A DNA stretch of 35,855 nt from Crocinitomicaceae bacterium (GCA_002723085.1 PBNK01000042.1:1-35855); one strand, 5' to 3'. Counted from the first letter of the stretch, positions 7,814 to 18,402 are shown. The notes: generated by a model not told the origin, from the sequence alone. A program made the numbers and translations.

Positions 7814-9010
7814 ATGAACTATAGAAATAATAAACCAAAAAGAAAACCAAATTCAAATTTCAGAAAGGGTAAAGGCAATCAAAAAAGGTCAGGCTTTAAA
7901 AAATCAACACTTGACCCCTCTCTTTTCATAAACAAAAGTGTTCTTTCTGATACAAAAGAATATGTTTCTGATAGGATCTATGATGAAATGCCCATTGACA
8001 ATAAACTAAAAGCTACATTAAAAAACAAGGGGTTTGAAAAACCTACTGAAATTCAAGATAAAACGTTAGAGTCAATTCTTGACAATACAGATGTTTTAGG
8101 TATTGCTCAGACTGGAACTGGGAAAACAGGTGCTTTTTTAATTCCAATTATCAATCAATTATTGGGAAACAAAAGAAATCCATTTGCTTTAGTAGTTGTT
8201 CCTACAAGAGAGTTGGCACTACAAGTTCAGGACGAATTTAAAAGCATGACTAAAGGACTTGGATTGTTTAGCTTTTGTTTTATTGGAGGCACTAACATTA
8301 ATAAAGATTTACAGTTACTAAGAAGATCTAGCCACGTTGTTATTGGAACTCCCGGTCGAATTTTAGATTTAGTCAATAGAAAAGCATTGGATTTAAGAAA
8401 ATTCAACACTCTTATTCTTGATGAATTTGACAGAATGTTGGATATGGGTTTTGTACATGATGTAAAAAAAATCATTTATGGTATGCAAAGAAGAAAACAC
8501 ACACTTCTTTTCTCGGCAACTGTAAATAAGAATCAAAAAGAAATGATTAATAAAATACTTACCAACTACACTACTGTTAAGTTAAGCAGTGGCGAAAGCA
8601 CAGGTGACAACATTGATCAAGATATCATTACTATAGGTCAGGATGACGATAAATTTAAAATTTTGAAAGAAATGTTGCTTAGAAATGATTTTGAAAAAGT
8701 TTTAGTATTTGAAGAAACTAAACACAAAGTCAATAGATTGTGTTCTAAACTAAACAAAGTAGGTATTAAATCAGATCAAATACAGGGAAACAAAAGTCAA
8801 AATGCAAGACAAAGAGCGCTAAACGCATTTAAAGATGGAAAAATAAAGGTTTTAGTAGCTACTGACGTAGCAGCAAGAGGAATAGATGTAAATGACATTA
8901 CACATGTTATAAACTACCAGAGACCCTTAACCTTTGACACGTATATTCACAGAATTGGAAGAACTGGTAGAGCTGGGAAAATTGGAAAAGCGTATACGTT
9001 TATTGATTAG
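7814..9010 (+). CDS. DEAD-box RNA helicase with DEFD motif II
   Basis: ATP-dependent RNA helicase of 398 residues. A very basic 30-residue tail (KPKRKPNSNFRKGK) precedes the Q motif (GFEKPTEIQ, 73-81), motif I AQTGTGKT (98-105), PTRELA (130-135), TPGR (179-182), motif II DEFD (203-206), SAT (234-236), ATDVAARGID and HRIGRTGRAG. The protein ends soon after motif VI, so there is no C-terminal extension; the basic N-tail may supply the RNA contact. Motif II has F in place of A. A TTTG box at 7765-7768 with a weak TATTTAGG 19 bases on may be its promoter. It converges on a cold-shock-domain gene with seven bases between the stops. Confidence 0.9.
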   Translation: MNYRNNKPKRKPNSNFRKGKGNQKRSGFKKSTLDPSLFINKSVLSDTKEYVSDRIYDEMPIDNKLKATLKNKGFEKPTEIQDKTLESILDNTDVLGIAQTGTGKTGAFLIPIINQLLGNKRNPFALVVVPTRELALQVQDEFKSMTKGLGLFSFCFIGGTNINKDLQLLRRSSHVVIGTPGRILDLVNRKALDLRKFNTLILDEFDRMLDMGFVHDVKKIIYGMQRRKHTLLFSATVNKNQKEMINKILTNYTTVKLSSGESTGDNIDQDIITIGQDDDKFKILKEMLLRNDFEKVLVFEETKHKVNRLCSKLNKVGIKSDQIQGNKSQNARQRALNAFKDGKIKVLVATDVAARGIDVNDITHVINYQRPLTFDTYIHRIGRTGRAGKIGKAYTFID

Positions 9011-9017
9011 ATTAATT

Positions 9018-9473
9018 CTAAACTTTTTTTACTCTAACTGCGTTTAATCCATTCATTCCTTTTTCTAATTCAAAAGTGATTGAATCATTTTCTGAAATTT
9101 CGCCATCTAATAAACCACTTACATGAACAAAATATTTTTCATCATCATCAGTGTCTCTAACAAATCCATACCCTTTTGAAGAATCAAAAAACACAACCTT
9201 ACCTTTTCGGACAGGATCATTTTCTTCTTCAGTACGTTTAGGAACACCTATCTCAATATTCTCAGCTTTAATTTCAACTTTTTTCTTAGTTAAGTCTGGT
9301 GGAGTATCAGTGATTTGACCGTTCTCATCCACATAGGCAAACATTTCTTCAAAACCTTCTCCTTTTTTAGAGTTAGCTTTACGCTCTTCTCTTTTCTTTT
9401 GTTTTTCTTCACGTTTTTTTAAACGTTTTTTCTCTTTTTCTTTTTTGTTAAATGTTTCCTGCGATCTTCCCAT
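9018..9473 (-). CDS. Cold-shock-domain protein with long KR/KE-rich N-terminus
   Basis: The 151-residue protein ends in a cold-shock OB fold (88-151) with RNP1-like KGYGFV (100-105) and RNP2-like YFVHVS (114-119), so it should bind single-stranded nucleic acid. Residues 9-38 are almost all K, E and R, a flexible charged tail absent from CspA. A 40-residue acidic-polar linker joins the parts. The product probably acts as an RNA chaperone; the pairing with a convergent DEAD-box gene fits RNA remodelling. The start is ATG at 9473. An exact -7-like box on this strand (TATTTTTG, 9589 to 9582) would give a leader of about 100 bases, as in cold-shock mRNAs, but that is speculative. Confidence 0.87.
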   Translation of the reverse strand: MGRSQETFNKKEKEKKRLKKREEKQKKREERKANSKKGEGFEEMFAYVDENGQITDTPPDLTKKKVEIKAENIEIGVPKRTEEENDPVRKGKVVFFDSSKGYGFVRDTDDDEKYFVHVSGLLDGEISENDSITFELEKGMNGLNAVRVKKV

Positions 9474-9597
9474 GGTTTAATTTTGATTTTATAATTATAC
9501 GAGAAAAAATTAAGGAATGGAAATTACTGGAGCATTTGACTAAAAATCTTTCAATAAATAGCTAATTTAATGCCCATTCATCAAAAATATTTAATAA

Positions 9598-10632
9598 ATG
9601 AAGTATACAGTGTTATCAAATACAGCCATTAAAATCAGCAAAATATGCCTTGGAACTATGACTTTTGGAAAACAAAATACAGAAAAAGAAGGTCATCAAC
9701 AAATGGATTTAGCTGTAGACAAAGGCATTAACTTTTTTGACACGGCTGAGCTTTATCCAGTGCCAGCAGAAAAAGAAACATATGGGAGAACTGAAGAAAT
9801 AATTGGCACTTGGTTTAAAAAAAATAAAAATAGAGAAAAGATAATTTTAGCAAGCAAAATTGCAGGACCAGGAGATTATACAAAGCACATTAGAACTACT
9901 GGATTTTCAAAAAGTGCAATTGCTGAAGCTATAGACAAAAGTCTTAAACGCTTACAAACAGACTACATTGATCTTTATCAACTACATTGGCCAGAAAGAT
10001 ACACCAACACATTTGGAATAAGAGGATTCAACCCAAATACTGATAATAAATGGGATGATAACTTTCAAGAAATATTAGAAATACTTCAAGAATTCATTAA
10101 AATTGGAAAAATCAGACATATTGGATTATCTAACGAAAACCCATGGGCGATAATGAGATATAATGAATTATCAAAAACAGGTTTACCCAAAATGATTACC
10201 ATTCAAAATTCATATTCTTTGTTAAATAGAACTTATGAAATAGGAAACTCAGAAATCTCAATACAAGAAAACATAGGTCTACTTGCATACTCTCCACTAG
10301 CTTGCGGAGAACTAACTGGAAAATATATAAAAGGATTAGACACAAAAGACAGCAGGTTAAACCTATTTAAAAAGTTTGTTAGATACAGCAATGAAAATTG
10401 CAAATTAGCTACAAAAAAGTATGATGAATTGGCTTGTAAACATAATTTATCTTTAACTCAGATGTCTTTAGCTTTTGTTAATTCAAGACCTTTTGTTACA
10501 AGTAACATAATTGGAGCTACAAACCTTAAGCAATTGAAAGAAAATATCGAATCTATTAATGTAGAACTTAGCCGTGAAATTTTACATGAGATTCAAAAAA
10601 TCTATATGCAAATTCCAGACCCAGCTTGTTAA
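9598..10632 (+). CDS. Aldo/keto reductase, Tas-like
   Basis: NAD(P)H-dependent carbonyl reductase of the TIM-barrel AKR superfamily, 344 residues. The catalytic tetrad is visible: D48 (FFDTAELY), Y53, K87 (LASKIAG) and H130 (LYQLHWPER). The AELYPVP turn and the length resemble Escherichia coli Tas. The NADP-binding end reads NIIGATNLKQLKENI, typical of the fold. The substrate is unknown. The gene stands alone, divergent from the cold-shock-domain gene (124 bases between starts) and convergent with the YbiT-type gene (seven bases between stops). Confidence 0.9.
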   Translation: MKYTVLSNTAIKISKICLGTMTFGKQNTEKEGHQQMDLAVDKGINFFDTAELYPVPAEKETYGRTEEIIGTWFKKNKNREKIILASKIAGPGDYTKHIRTTGFSKSAIAEAIDKSLKRLQTDYIDLYQLHWPERYTNTFGIRGFNPNTDNKWDDNFQEILEILQEFIKIGKIRHIGLSNENPWAIMRYNELSKTGLPKMITIQNSYSLLNRTYEIGNSEISIQENIGLLAYSPLACGELTGKYIKGLDTKDSRLNLFKKFVRYSNENCKLATKKYDELACKHNLSLTQMSLAFVNSRPFVTSNIIGATNLKQLKENIESINVELSREILHEIQKIYMQIPDPAC

Positions 10633-10639
10633 AATTCAA

Positions 10640-12265
<1,626 letters not shown>

Positions 12266-12283
12266 TTAATTTAAAAATGCGTG

Positions 12284-12291
12284 CAAATATA
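12284..12291 (-). promoter_or_regulatory. Bacteroidota -7 box before the YbiT-type gene
   Basis: Read on the minus strand, TATATTTG matches the TAnnTTTG -7 consensus exactly and ends 24 bases before the ATG at 12259. No clear TTTG -33 box is visible, so the call rests on the -7 match and its position. Confidence 0.4.
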
Positions 12292-12361
12292 GTAAATCAA
12301 TGATACGATAAATATATACACTCTTTAATTTAAGATATGAACTTAATAAGCTATTAATGGC

Positions 12362-12369
12362 TACTTTTG
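12362..12369 (+). promoter_or_regulatory. Bacteroidota -7 box before the second DEAD-box helicase
   Basis: TACTTTTG matches TAnnTTTG exactly and lies 16 bases before the ATG at 12386. It is back to back with the leftward -7 box at 12284-12291, giving a compact divergent promoter region of 126 bases. The -33 box is not clear. Confidence 0.42.
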
Positions 12370-12385
12370 TATAAATAAATTAACT

Positions 12386-13726
12386 ATGAATTCATTCGAG
12401 TTTCTTCCAAAATCACTAAAACACGCCATTGATGATTTGGGTTTTAAGGAACCAACGCCAATTCAAAGAAATGCAAACTCAGTCATCCTTGCAGGAAAAG
12501 ATGTTGTTGGAATTGCACAAACTGGAACAGGTAAAACATTTGCCTACATGTTGCCCATTTTACAACAATTTAAATTTTCAGAACAAAAGCATCCTAAATA
12601 CTTAATTCTTGTTCCAACTAGAGAATTAGTTCTTCAAGTTGTTGATCAAATCAATGCATTTTCAAAATACATGACTGTTAGAACTATAGGTGTATATGGT
12701 GGTACTAATATTAACACTCAAAAACTAAAAGTAGCTGAAGGGTGTGATATTTTAGTAGCAACACCTGGTAGATTATACGACTTAGTGGTAAGTAGAGCGC
12801 TTCAATTGAAAGAGGTTAAAAAACTAATTATTGATGAAGTTGATGTCATGATGGACCTTGGTTTTCGATTTCAACTCAATAATATTTTTGATTTATTACC
12901 TAATAAAAGGCAAAACATCATGTTTTCTGCAACAATGACTGATGATGTTTCAATTATAATTGATGACTTTTTTACAAAACCTGAAAAAATCTCAATTGCT
13001 GTAAGTGGAACTCCTTTAGAAAATATAATTCAGGAATCATATTCTGTAAAAAACTTTTATACAAAATTAAACTTACTTAAACATTTACTTAGGGATAAAG
13101 AAACTTATGAAAAGGTATTAGTCTTTGTTTCATCTAAGAAAAATGCTGATTTAATTTTTGAAGAAATATCTGAACAATACCTAAATGAATCCTGTATTAT
13201 TCACTCTAATAAATCTCAAAATTATAGGATAAGATCTATAACCCAATTTGAAGAAGGTGAAAACAGAATTCTAATAGCTACTGATATAATGGCTAGAGGG
13301 CTAGATATTGAAAACATTTCTCACGTTATTAATTTTGATGTCCCAAGTTTTCCAGAAAACTACATGCACCGAATTGGAAGAACAGGAAGGGCTGAAAAAA
13401 AAGGGAATTCTATTTTAATGTTTACAGAAAATGAAATAGCATATAAAAATGCTATTGAAGACTTAATGTCAATTAAAATAAAAAAACAAAAACTTCCATC
13501 AGGTATTGTCATTTCGAATGAACTTGCACCTGATGAAAAACCAAGAATTACTGGTCATTACAATGCAGGTTCAAAGATTAAAGAACTTAATCAAGCTTTT
13601 CATAAAAAAAGCGAGAAAAACTCAAAAACAAATCAAGGTGGCTCTTACAGGCGAAAATTGGCGATAAAATATAAAAAACCTAAAACTAGAGGAGATAAAA
13701 ATTTCAATAGAAGAAAGAAAAAATGA
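12386..13726 (+). CDS. DEAD-box RNA helicase with DEVD motif II and basic tail
   Basis: A 446-residue ATP-dependent RNA helicase. It has the Q motif (GFKEPTPIQ, 19-27), AQTGTGKT (44-51), PTREL (77-81), TPGR (126-129), motif II DEVD (150-153), SAT, ATDIMARGLD and HRIGRTGRAE. Residues from about 380 form a linker and a K/R-rich tail (YRRKLAIKYKK and the final RRKKK) that should bind RNA. Motif II has V in place of A. The next gene overlaps in ATGA, so the two are co-translated. Roles in ribosome assembly or cold-dependent RNA unwinding are likely from the family but not shown. Confidence 0.9.
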   Translation: MNSFEFLPKSLKHAIDDLGFKEPTPIQRNANSVILAGKDVVGIAQTGTGKTFAYMLPILQQFKFSEQKHPKYLILVPTRELVLQVVDQINAFSKYMTVRTIGVYGGTNINTQKLKVAEGCDILVATPGRLYDLVVSRALQLKEVKKLIIDEVDVMMDLGFRFQLNNIFDLLPNKRQNIMFSATMTDDVSIIIDDFFTKPEKISIAVSGTPLENIIQESYSVKNFYTKLNLLKHLLRDKETYEKVLVFVSSKKNADLIFEEISEQYLNESCIIHSNKSQNYRIRSITQFEEGENRILIATDIMARGLDIENISHVINFDVPSFPENYMHRIGRTGRAEKKGNSILMFTENEIAYKNAIEDLMSIKIKKQKLPSGIVISNELAPDEKPRITGHYNAGSKIKELNQAFHKKSEKNSKTNQGGSYRRKLAIKYKKPKTRGDKNFNRRKKK

Positions 13727-14202
13727 AAGCAGTTGGAGTAAAAGCTATAAAAGATGAATTAAAAATGCGTTCTAGAGAGGATTTAATGGAATTGTGTTTA
13801 AACCTATCAAAATTCAAAAAAGAAAATAAAGAACTTATTACCTATTTACTTTTTGAAGCAAATGACGAAAGTTATTTTATTCAAGGCATTAAAGATGAAA
13901 TTGATGCTGAATATGAAGAGGTTAACAGAAAAAGCTATTACTATGTAAAAAAAAGCATCCGTAAAATCTTAAGAAACACAAAAAAAAACATTCGATATTC
14001 AAAGAAAAAAAAGACTGAGGTTGAACTCTTATTATTCTTCTGTAAGAAATTAAAAGAATTTACACCTCCAATATCTAAAAGTGTTCCTCTTACTAAAATT
14101 TTTGATCGTGAAATGCAAAAAATTGAAAAAACAATTTTATCATTAGACCCAGATCTTCAGTACGATTATGGAATTGAAATCAATTCTATTAAAAACATGT
14201 GA
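13723..14202 (+). CDS. Conserved basic protein of unknown function downstream of a helicase
   Basis: A 159-residue soluble protein, probably mostly helical and strongly basic in the middle (KKSIRKILRNTKKNIRYSKK, about 76-95), with no signal peptide or membrane segment. The opening LKMRSREDLMELCLNLSKFK and the ending LDPDLQYDYGIEI look like a Bacteroidota family that I recall as DUF6155, but I am not certain of the number. It overlaps the DEAD-box gene by four bases (ATGA), so it is made from the same mRNA and may be a helicase partner or an RNA- or ribosome-binding protein. No catalytic motif is visible. Confidence 0.75.
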   Translation: MKAVGVKAIKDELKMRSREDLMELCLNLSKFKKENKELITYLLFEANDESYFIQGIKDEIDAEYEEVNRKSYYYVKKSIRKILRNTKKNIRYSKKKKTEVELLLFFCKKLKEFTPPISKSVPLTKIFDREMQKIEKTILSLDPDLQYDYGIEINSIKNM

Positions 14203-14220
14203 AACCAAAAAACCCTTATA

Positions 14221-14619
14221 ATGTCACCAGATACAATTGTAAAGTGTTCCCTAAATGATGAAAAATACCTTACATCAATTAATGGCGAAAATCATCAATT
14301 TTACGTAGATGAACCTTTAGAATATGGAGGAGATGATTCAGCACCAAAACCTACTGAATATTTACTTGGAGCTTTGGGAGCATGCACAGCCATTACTATG
14401 AAAATGTATGCTAAGAGAAAACAATGGAATTTAGGAAAAATAAATTTATCCATACAATTAATAAACAATAACGCAGAAAATAAGATAATAAAACATGTTT
14501 CATTTGAAGAAAAATTAAGTGATAATAAAATAGAAAAACTCTTAAAAATTGGAGAAAAATGCCCTGTTTCGAAAATGCTAGCTTTTCCAGTTAAAATGGA
14601 ACTCATTACCAAAGTTTAA
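14221..14619 (+). CDS. OsmC family protein
   Basis: A 132-residue OsmC/Ohr-fold protein. The family reduces organic hydroperoxides with two conserved cysteines; these are C55 (LGACTAITMKMYA) and C114 (EKCPVSKML). PKPTEYLLGALGAC is the typical helix start. The sequence is nearer the YhfA/OsmC-like branch than Ohr, so peroxidase activity is plausible rather than certain. It lies 18 bases after the small basic protein and may share its transcript. The start is ATG at 14221. Confidence 0.88.
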   Translation: MSPDTIVKCSLNDEKYLTSINGENHQFYVDEPLEYGGDDSAPKPTEYLLGALGACTAITMKMYAKRKQWNLGKINLSIQLINNNAENKIIKHVSFEEKLSDNKIEKLLKIGEKCPVSKMLAFPVKMELITKV

Positions 14620-14687
14620 TCATATTAAAATTATTAGAATAATATTGAAAAGTAATATTTACGTATATTTATTACTACTACAAAAAT

Positions 14688-15236
14688 ATGATTTCAAAAT
14701 CTCCTACTTATTCTAGAACAACAATTACGGAATTAATGATTCCTTCATATGCTAATTTTTCCGGAAAAATACACGGAGGAATTCTTCTTTCTTTGATGGA
14801 TAAAGTAGCTTTTGCATGTGCATCTAAACACAGTGGCGAATACTGTGTTACAGTTTCAGTTGAGGGGGTTGAATTTTTTCAGCCTGTTGAAGTTGGAGAA
14901 TTAGTATCTCTAACTGCTTCAGTAATTTATGTTGGCAAAACCTCCATGATAATTGGAATACATATTGAATCAATGAAACCTAAAACAGGTGAAAAAAAGC
15001 ATACCAATTCATGTTATTTTACTATGGTTGCAAAGAATGAAATTGAAAAAAAAACTAAAGTTCCTGATTTAAAAATTGAAAACATTGATGAATTAAAAAG
15101 ATTTGTAGAAGGCAAAGAAATTAAAAAGTTTAGTCGTAAGAAAAGAAAATTATTAGATATGGGAATTGAATCTTACGATAAAGAAAATCTTCTTAAAGCT
15201 TGTTCTATGGAAAGGTGTGATGTTTCAGCAATTTAA
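14688..15236 (+). CDS. Acyl-CoA thioesterase, hotdog fold
   Basis: A 182-residue YciA/BFIT-type acyl-CoA thioesterase that hydrolyses acyl-CoA to fatty acid and CoA. The hotdog core has ANFSGKIHGGILLSLMDKVA (22-41), with HGG (29-31) at the active site and D38 on the central helix. The strand VTVSVEGVEFFQPVEVGELV follows. After the hotdog domain (about 1-135) comes a charged tail of some 45 residues whose role is unclear. The start is ATG at 14688. A weak promoter (TTG at 14645-14647, TATATTTA at 14664-14671) precedes it. Six bases separate it from the yqaA-like gene. Confidence 0.87.
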   Translation: MISKSPTYSRTTITELMIPSYANFSGKIHGGILLSLMDKVAFACASKHSGEYCVTVSVEGVEFFQPVEVGELVSLTASVIYVGKTSMIIGIHIESMKPKTGEKKHTNSCYFTMVAKNEIEKKTKVPDLKIENIDELKRFVEGKEIKKFSRKKRKLLDMGIESYDKENLLKACSMERCDVSAI

Positions 15237-15242
15237 TTTTTT

Positions 15243-15692
15243 ATGGAAGCATTAGCAGAATGGGGATTAATAGGTCTTTTTATTTCTAGTTTTCTTGCTG
15301 CTACGATATTGCCGTTAAGTTCAGAAATTGTATTAAGCATTTTAATTGCTAATAATTATGACTTAAACACTTGTTTAATTCTAGCTACAATAGGAAATTG
15401 GCTTGGTGGGATGAGCAGTTATGGATTAGGTTGGTTGGCCAAATGGAGGTTTATAGAAAAATACTTTCGCATAAAAATAGAAACTATAAAAAATTTCAAA
15501 GATAAAATTGATAAATGGGGAAGCGTTATTGCTTTTTTTTGTTGGTTGCCCATAATTGGAGATCCTTTAGCTGTAGGACTTGGTTTCTTCAAAACAAATG
15601 TAGTTTTAGTTTCTATATGGATGTTTATTGGAAAAATGATTAGGTATATTGCTTGGGCAGGAATAACTTATTGGGGTTTTTCATTAATTTAA
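15243..15692 (+). CDS. YqaA family inner-membrane protein
   Basis: A 149-residue membrane protein of the YqaA group, a short branch of the DedA/SNARE-associated superfamily. Hydrophobic segments lie at about 6-24 (GLIGLFISSFLAATILPLSSE), 42-62, 95-115 and 122-145. The P-x-x-SE turn after the first helix and PIIGDPLAVGLGFF in the third match the family. DedA-type proteins flip lipids or exchange ions; YqaA itself has no firm function. It follows the thioesterase by six bases and is likely co-transcribed. Confidence 0.82.
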   Translation: MEALAEWGLIGLFISSFLAATILPLSSEIVLSILIANNYDLNTCLILATIGNWLGGMSSYGLGWLAKWRFIEKYFRIKIETIKNFKDKIDKWGSVIAFFCWLPIIGDPLAVGLGFFKTNVVLVSIWMFIGKMIRYIAWAGITYWGFSLI

Positions 15693-15726
15693 TACTATTC
15701 TTGTATTTAAAATTAATTTTAGATAA

Positions 15727-16752
15727 ATGGAAATTGGAATTGATAGTTTTGCTGCAACTGATAACAATAAAAAATCTAGTTCAAAAGCAAATTCATTAGC
15801 TGTTGAAAAATTAATTGATAGAATTGAATTTGCCGATAAAAAAGGGTTAAATGTATTTGGCATAGGAGAACATCATCGTTATGAATTTCTTGATTCAGCT
15901 CCTCATATGATACTTGCCGCTGCGGCTGCCAAAACCAGTCAAATCACTTTAACTAGCGCTGTAACTGTTTTAAGTGCAGCAGATCCTGTTAGGGTTTTCC
16001 AAAATTATGCAACACTTGATTTAATCTCAAAAGGAAGAGCTGAAATCATTGCTGGTAGAGGATCTTTTACAGAAGCATTTCCACTTTTTGGGCATCGACT
16101 AAAGGAATACGATGCTCTTTTTAGTGAAAAATTAGAATTATTATTACAAATAAGAAATGAAGAAATTGTTAATTGGGAAGGCCAATTTAGACCACAATTA
16201 AAAAGTCAATCTATATATCCAAGACCGTATCAAGAAAAACTGCCCATATGGATTGGTGTTGGAGGAACTCCAAACTCATTTATTAGAGCCGGTAGTTTAG
16301 GAATGCCATTAATGATTGCTGTAATTGGAGGAGAAACTCAACGTTTTAAGCCCTTAGTTGATTTATACAGAGAAGCAGGAAGAAGAGCTGGTCATGATAA
16401 AAAACTATTAAAAGTTGGATTACATTCTCTAGGATATGTTGCTGAAACTAAAAAGAAAGCCATTGAAGATTATTTTCCTGGTTATGCTGAAACTTTTACC
16501 AGAATTGGTAAAGAAAGAGGTTGGCCACCAGTAACATTAAAAAGATTTAAGGAACAAAACGGTCCTAATGGAGCATATCTAATTGGAGAAGCGGAAGAAG
16601 TAGCTCATAAAATTATTCGTCACAGTAAAGCATTAGGAGGAATAGATCGATTTACATTCCAAATGGACAATGCAGGTTTAACTCATAGTCAACTTAAAAA
16701 CTCCATTAAATTAATAGGTGAAAAAATAATTCCCATTATTAAAAAAAACTAA
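15727..16752 (+). CDS. LLM-class flavin-dependent oxidoreductase (luciferase-like)
   Basis: A 341-residue TIM-barrel FMN-dependent oxidoreductase of the bacterial luciferase-like family. FGIGEHHRYEF (44-54) is the usual GEHH motif, SAVTVLSAADPVRVFQ the conserved strand-helix, and LDLISKGRAEIIAGRGSF the phosphate-binding region. PIWIGVGGTPNSF binds the flavin phosphate. The family oxidises diverse small molecules and the substrate here is unknown. The 34 bases before it contain no hairpin, so it may be read from the upstream transcript or have its own weak start. Confidence 0.88.
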   Translation: MEIGIDSFAATDNNKKSSSKANSLAVEKLIDRIEFADKKGLNVFGIGEHHRYEFLDSAPHMILAAAAAKTSQITLTSAVTVLSAADPVRVFQNYATLDLISKGRAEIIAGRGSFTEAFPLFGHRLKEYDALFSEKLELLLQIRNEEIVNWEGQFRPQLKSQSIYPRPYQEKLPIWIGVGGTPNSFIRAGSLGMPLMIAVIGGETQRFKPLVDLYREAGRRAGHDKKLLKVGLHSLGYVAETKKKAIEDYFPGYAETFTRIGKERGWPPVTLKRFKEQNGPNGAYLIGEAEEVAHKIIRHSKALGGIDRFTFQMDNAGLTHSQLKNSIKLIGEKIIPIIKKN

Positions 16753-16787
16753 TAATGTAGTTTTAGCACTGAATAGTCATAATTACA

Positions 16788-16795
16788 TACATTTG
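16788..16795 (+). promoter_or_regulatory. Bacteroidota -7 box before the glycosyltransferase gene
   Basis: TACATTTG matches TAnnTTTG exactly and lies 14 bases before the ATG at 16810. TTTTAG at 16761-16766 is a poor -33 candidate, so only the -7 box is well supported. Confidence 0.42.
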
Positions 16796-16809
16796 AGTTA
16801 GCATTTAAC

Positions 16810-17718
16810 ATGAATAAAGTTTCTGTCATATTAACTTCTTACAATGGTGAAAAAACCATTAAAAAAACAATTTATTCCATTCTCAATCAAAATGGAATCA
16901 ATGATGAATTTTCAATTGAATTAATTAGTATTGATGATTGTTCATCCGATAAAACCAAAGAAATTCTAAAAGAATTTGATATTATAAAACTTAACACATT
17001 AAAAAATTCAGGAGGTCCAAATGCAGGTAGAAATATTGGCCTAAAAAAAGCAACCGGAAAGTTTATATGCATTGCTGATCAAGATGACATTTGGGACCCT
17101 AACAAACTCATTAAGCTGCTGCCCTATTTACAAAAGGCGCCTATAGTCACTTCAGGATATAAGCTATATGACACCTCTCAAAATAAAGAATTAATAAGAG
17201 GGAACAAACATGAGAATGGTTTTATTTTTTATAAAAAAAATGAAACATTTATTAAACGATTAACCAAATCAATTGATGGTCAAAGCACATATTTAGGCTC
17301 AATTATTTTTAATGAAAGTCTTAAAGATATTTTATTTGAAGAAGAATATGGGATGGTTGATTTTGATTGGATGGTTAAATTGTTTCATCAGCAAAAGTCA
17401 ATAGAAGTCTGTGAGCCTCTATACACTAGAAATGTAGACGGAACCAATTTATCTTTAAATGATTCATACAGAGAAAAAGACTTTAATTTCTCATTAAATT
17501 TTATTCAAGAATATTCCTTTACTTATCCAAATGAAGTTAAAATAGCTCATAAAAAAATTCATGGAAGTAGAGCCAGATATTATTATTTAATTGGCAACAT
17601 GAAAAAAGCAAGGTATTATTTTTTAAAATCTTCATTAAATCTTAAAACAATTGCTTACTATCTTACTACATTTGTGGGCTCCAAATATGTAAAGAAAAAA
17701 TTTAATGTTTTTGGATAA
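16810..17718 (+). CDS. Family 2 glycosyltransferase
   Basis: A 302-residue GT-A fold glycosyltransferase. VSVILTSYNGEKTIKKTIYS opens the nucleotide-sugar domain, IDDCSSDKT holds a conserved aspartate, and ADQDDIWDP is the DxD-type metal and UDP-sugar site. NAGRNIGLKKATGKFI is typical of GT2. It transfers an unknown sugar, probably to a surface or lipid-linked glycan. The C-terminal part has no strong membrane helix. Its stop shares one base with the start of a sulfotransferase gene, so sugar transfer and sulfation may act on the same molecule. Confidence 0.87.
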   Translation: MNKVSVILTSYNGEKTIKKTIYSILNQNGINDEFSIELISIDDCSSDKTKEILKEFDIIKLNTLKNSGGPNAGRNIGLKKATGKFICIADQDDIWDPNKLIKLLPYLQKAPIVTSGYKLYDTSQNKELIRGNKHENGFIFYKKNETFIKRLTKSIDGQSTYLGSIIFNESLKDILFEEEYGMVDFDWMVKLFHQQKSIEVCEPLYTRNVDGTNLSLNDSYREKDFNFSLNFIQEYSFTYPNEVKIAHKKIHGSRARYYYLIGNMKKARYYFLKSSLNLKTIAYYLTTFVGSKYVKKKFNVFG

Positions 17719-18356
17719 TGAGTGAAAGAAAATCTAAAATATTATTATTACTTGGTTGCCAAAGAAGCGGGACTACACTTTTAGCAGCAATGCTTGGAGG
17801 ACATTCTGAAATCAATATGCTTTTTGAATCAACATCAGACGATGTACTTAAATTAATTGGTAAAAAATATAGCGGCAATAAAGCATTAGTAAGAAGACAA
17901 ATCCGTTTCTCTCAAAGATCTTCTAAATTTGGTCATTTAATGAATCGTTTAGCAAATCTAGATTTAGCTAAAACACATAGACACCACAAAAAAAGACCTT
18001 TTCCAACTTCTAAAATGTCTATTCAGGATTATATTAATGAAAAGGCAACTATAATTACCATTACAAGAAATAAAGAAGAAGTGCTCAAAAGCATAACTTC
18101 TAGAACGAAAATGTCATGGAATCAAGCTGAAAAAGAATACGATTTGGCTATTGATGAAATGAATACTGTGAAAGATATTGCATTAAACATCAATTTTGCC
18201 GATTTAGTTAAAAATCCTGAAAACACTCTTAAAGAAATTTGCAAATACTTAGATTTAGATTTTGAAGAAAGAATGTTAAAGGGCCCTGAATACAATTTTG
18301 TTTATCCAAACAAATCTGTTATTGCAGATAAATCTCAGAATGCTTCTTTAAAATAA
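17718..18356 (+). CDS. Sulfotransferase family protein
   Basis: A 212-residue PAPS-dependent sulfotransferase-fold protein. LGCQRSGTTLL (12-22) is the 5'-phosphosulfate loop, and TRNKEEVLKSITSR (116-129) has R117 and S125 at the 3'-phosphate site. FADLVKNPENTLKEICKYL is the usual later motif. It is short compared with many family members (250-300 residues), but the key parts are present. A sulfated glycan or small molecule is the likely product, given the glycosyltransferase overlapping by one base. It has no close similarity to the sulfotransferase-like protein at 2024-2764 beyond the shared fold. Confidence 0.82.
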   Translation: MSERKSKILLLLGCQRSGTTLLAAMLGGHSEINMLFESTSDDVLKLIGKKYSGNKALVRRQIRFSQRSSKFGHLMNRLANLDLAKTHRHHKKRPFPTSKMSIQDYINEKATIITITRNKEEVLKSITSRTKMSWNQAEKEYDLAIDEMNTVKDIALNINFADLVKNPENTLKEICKYLDLDFEERMLKGPEYNFVYPNKSVIADKSQNASLK

Positions 18357-18387
18357 AAAACATTTCGAATCAAATGAATCTGAAGCA

Positions 18388-18402
18388 AATGTCTCAGACA
18401 TT
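18388..18402. repeat. Perfect 7-bp inverted repeat between two genes
   Basis: AATGTCT-C-AGACATT is a perfect inverted repeat with a one-base centre, 24 bases before the flavoprotein start. With no T-run it is not a standard terminator. The symmetry would suit a dimeric regulator's operator, but no regulator gene is nearby. Confidence 0.35.
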
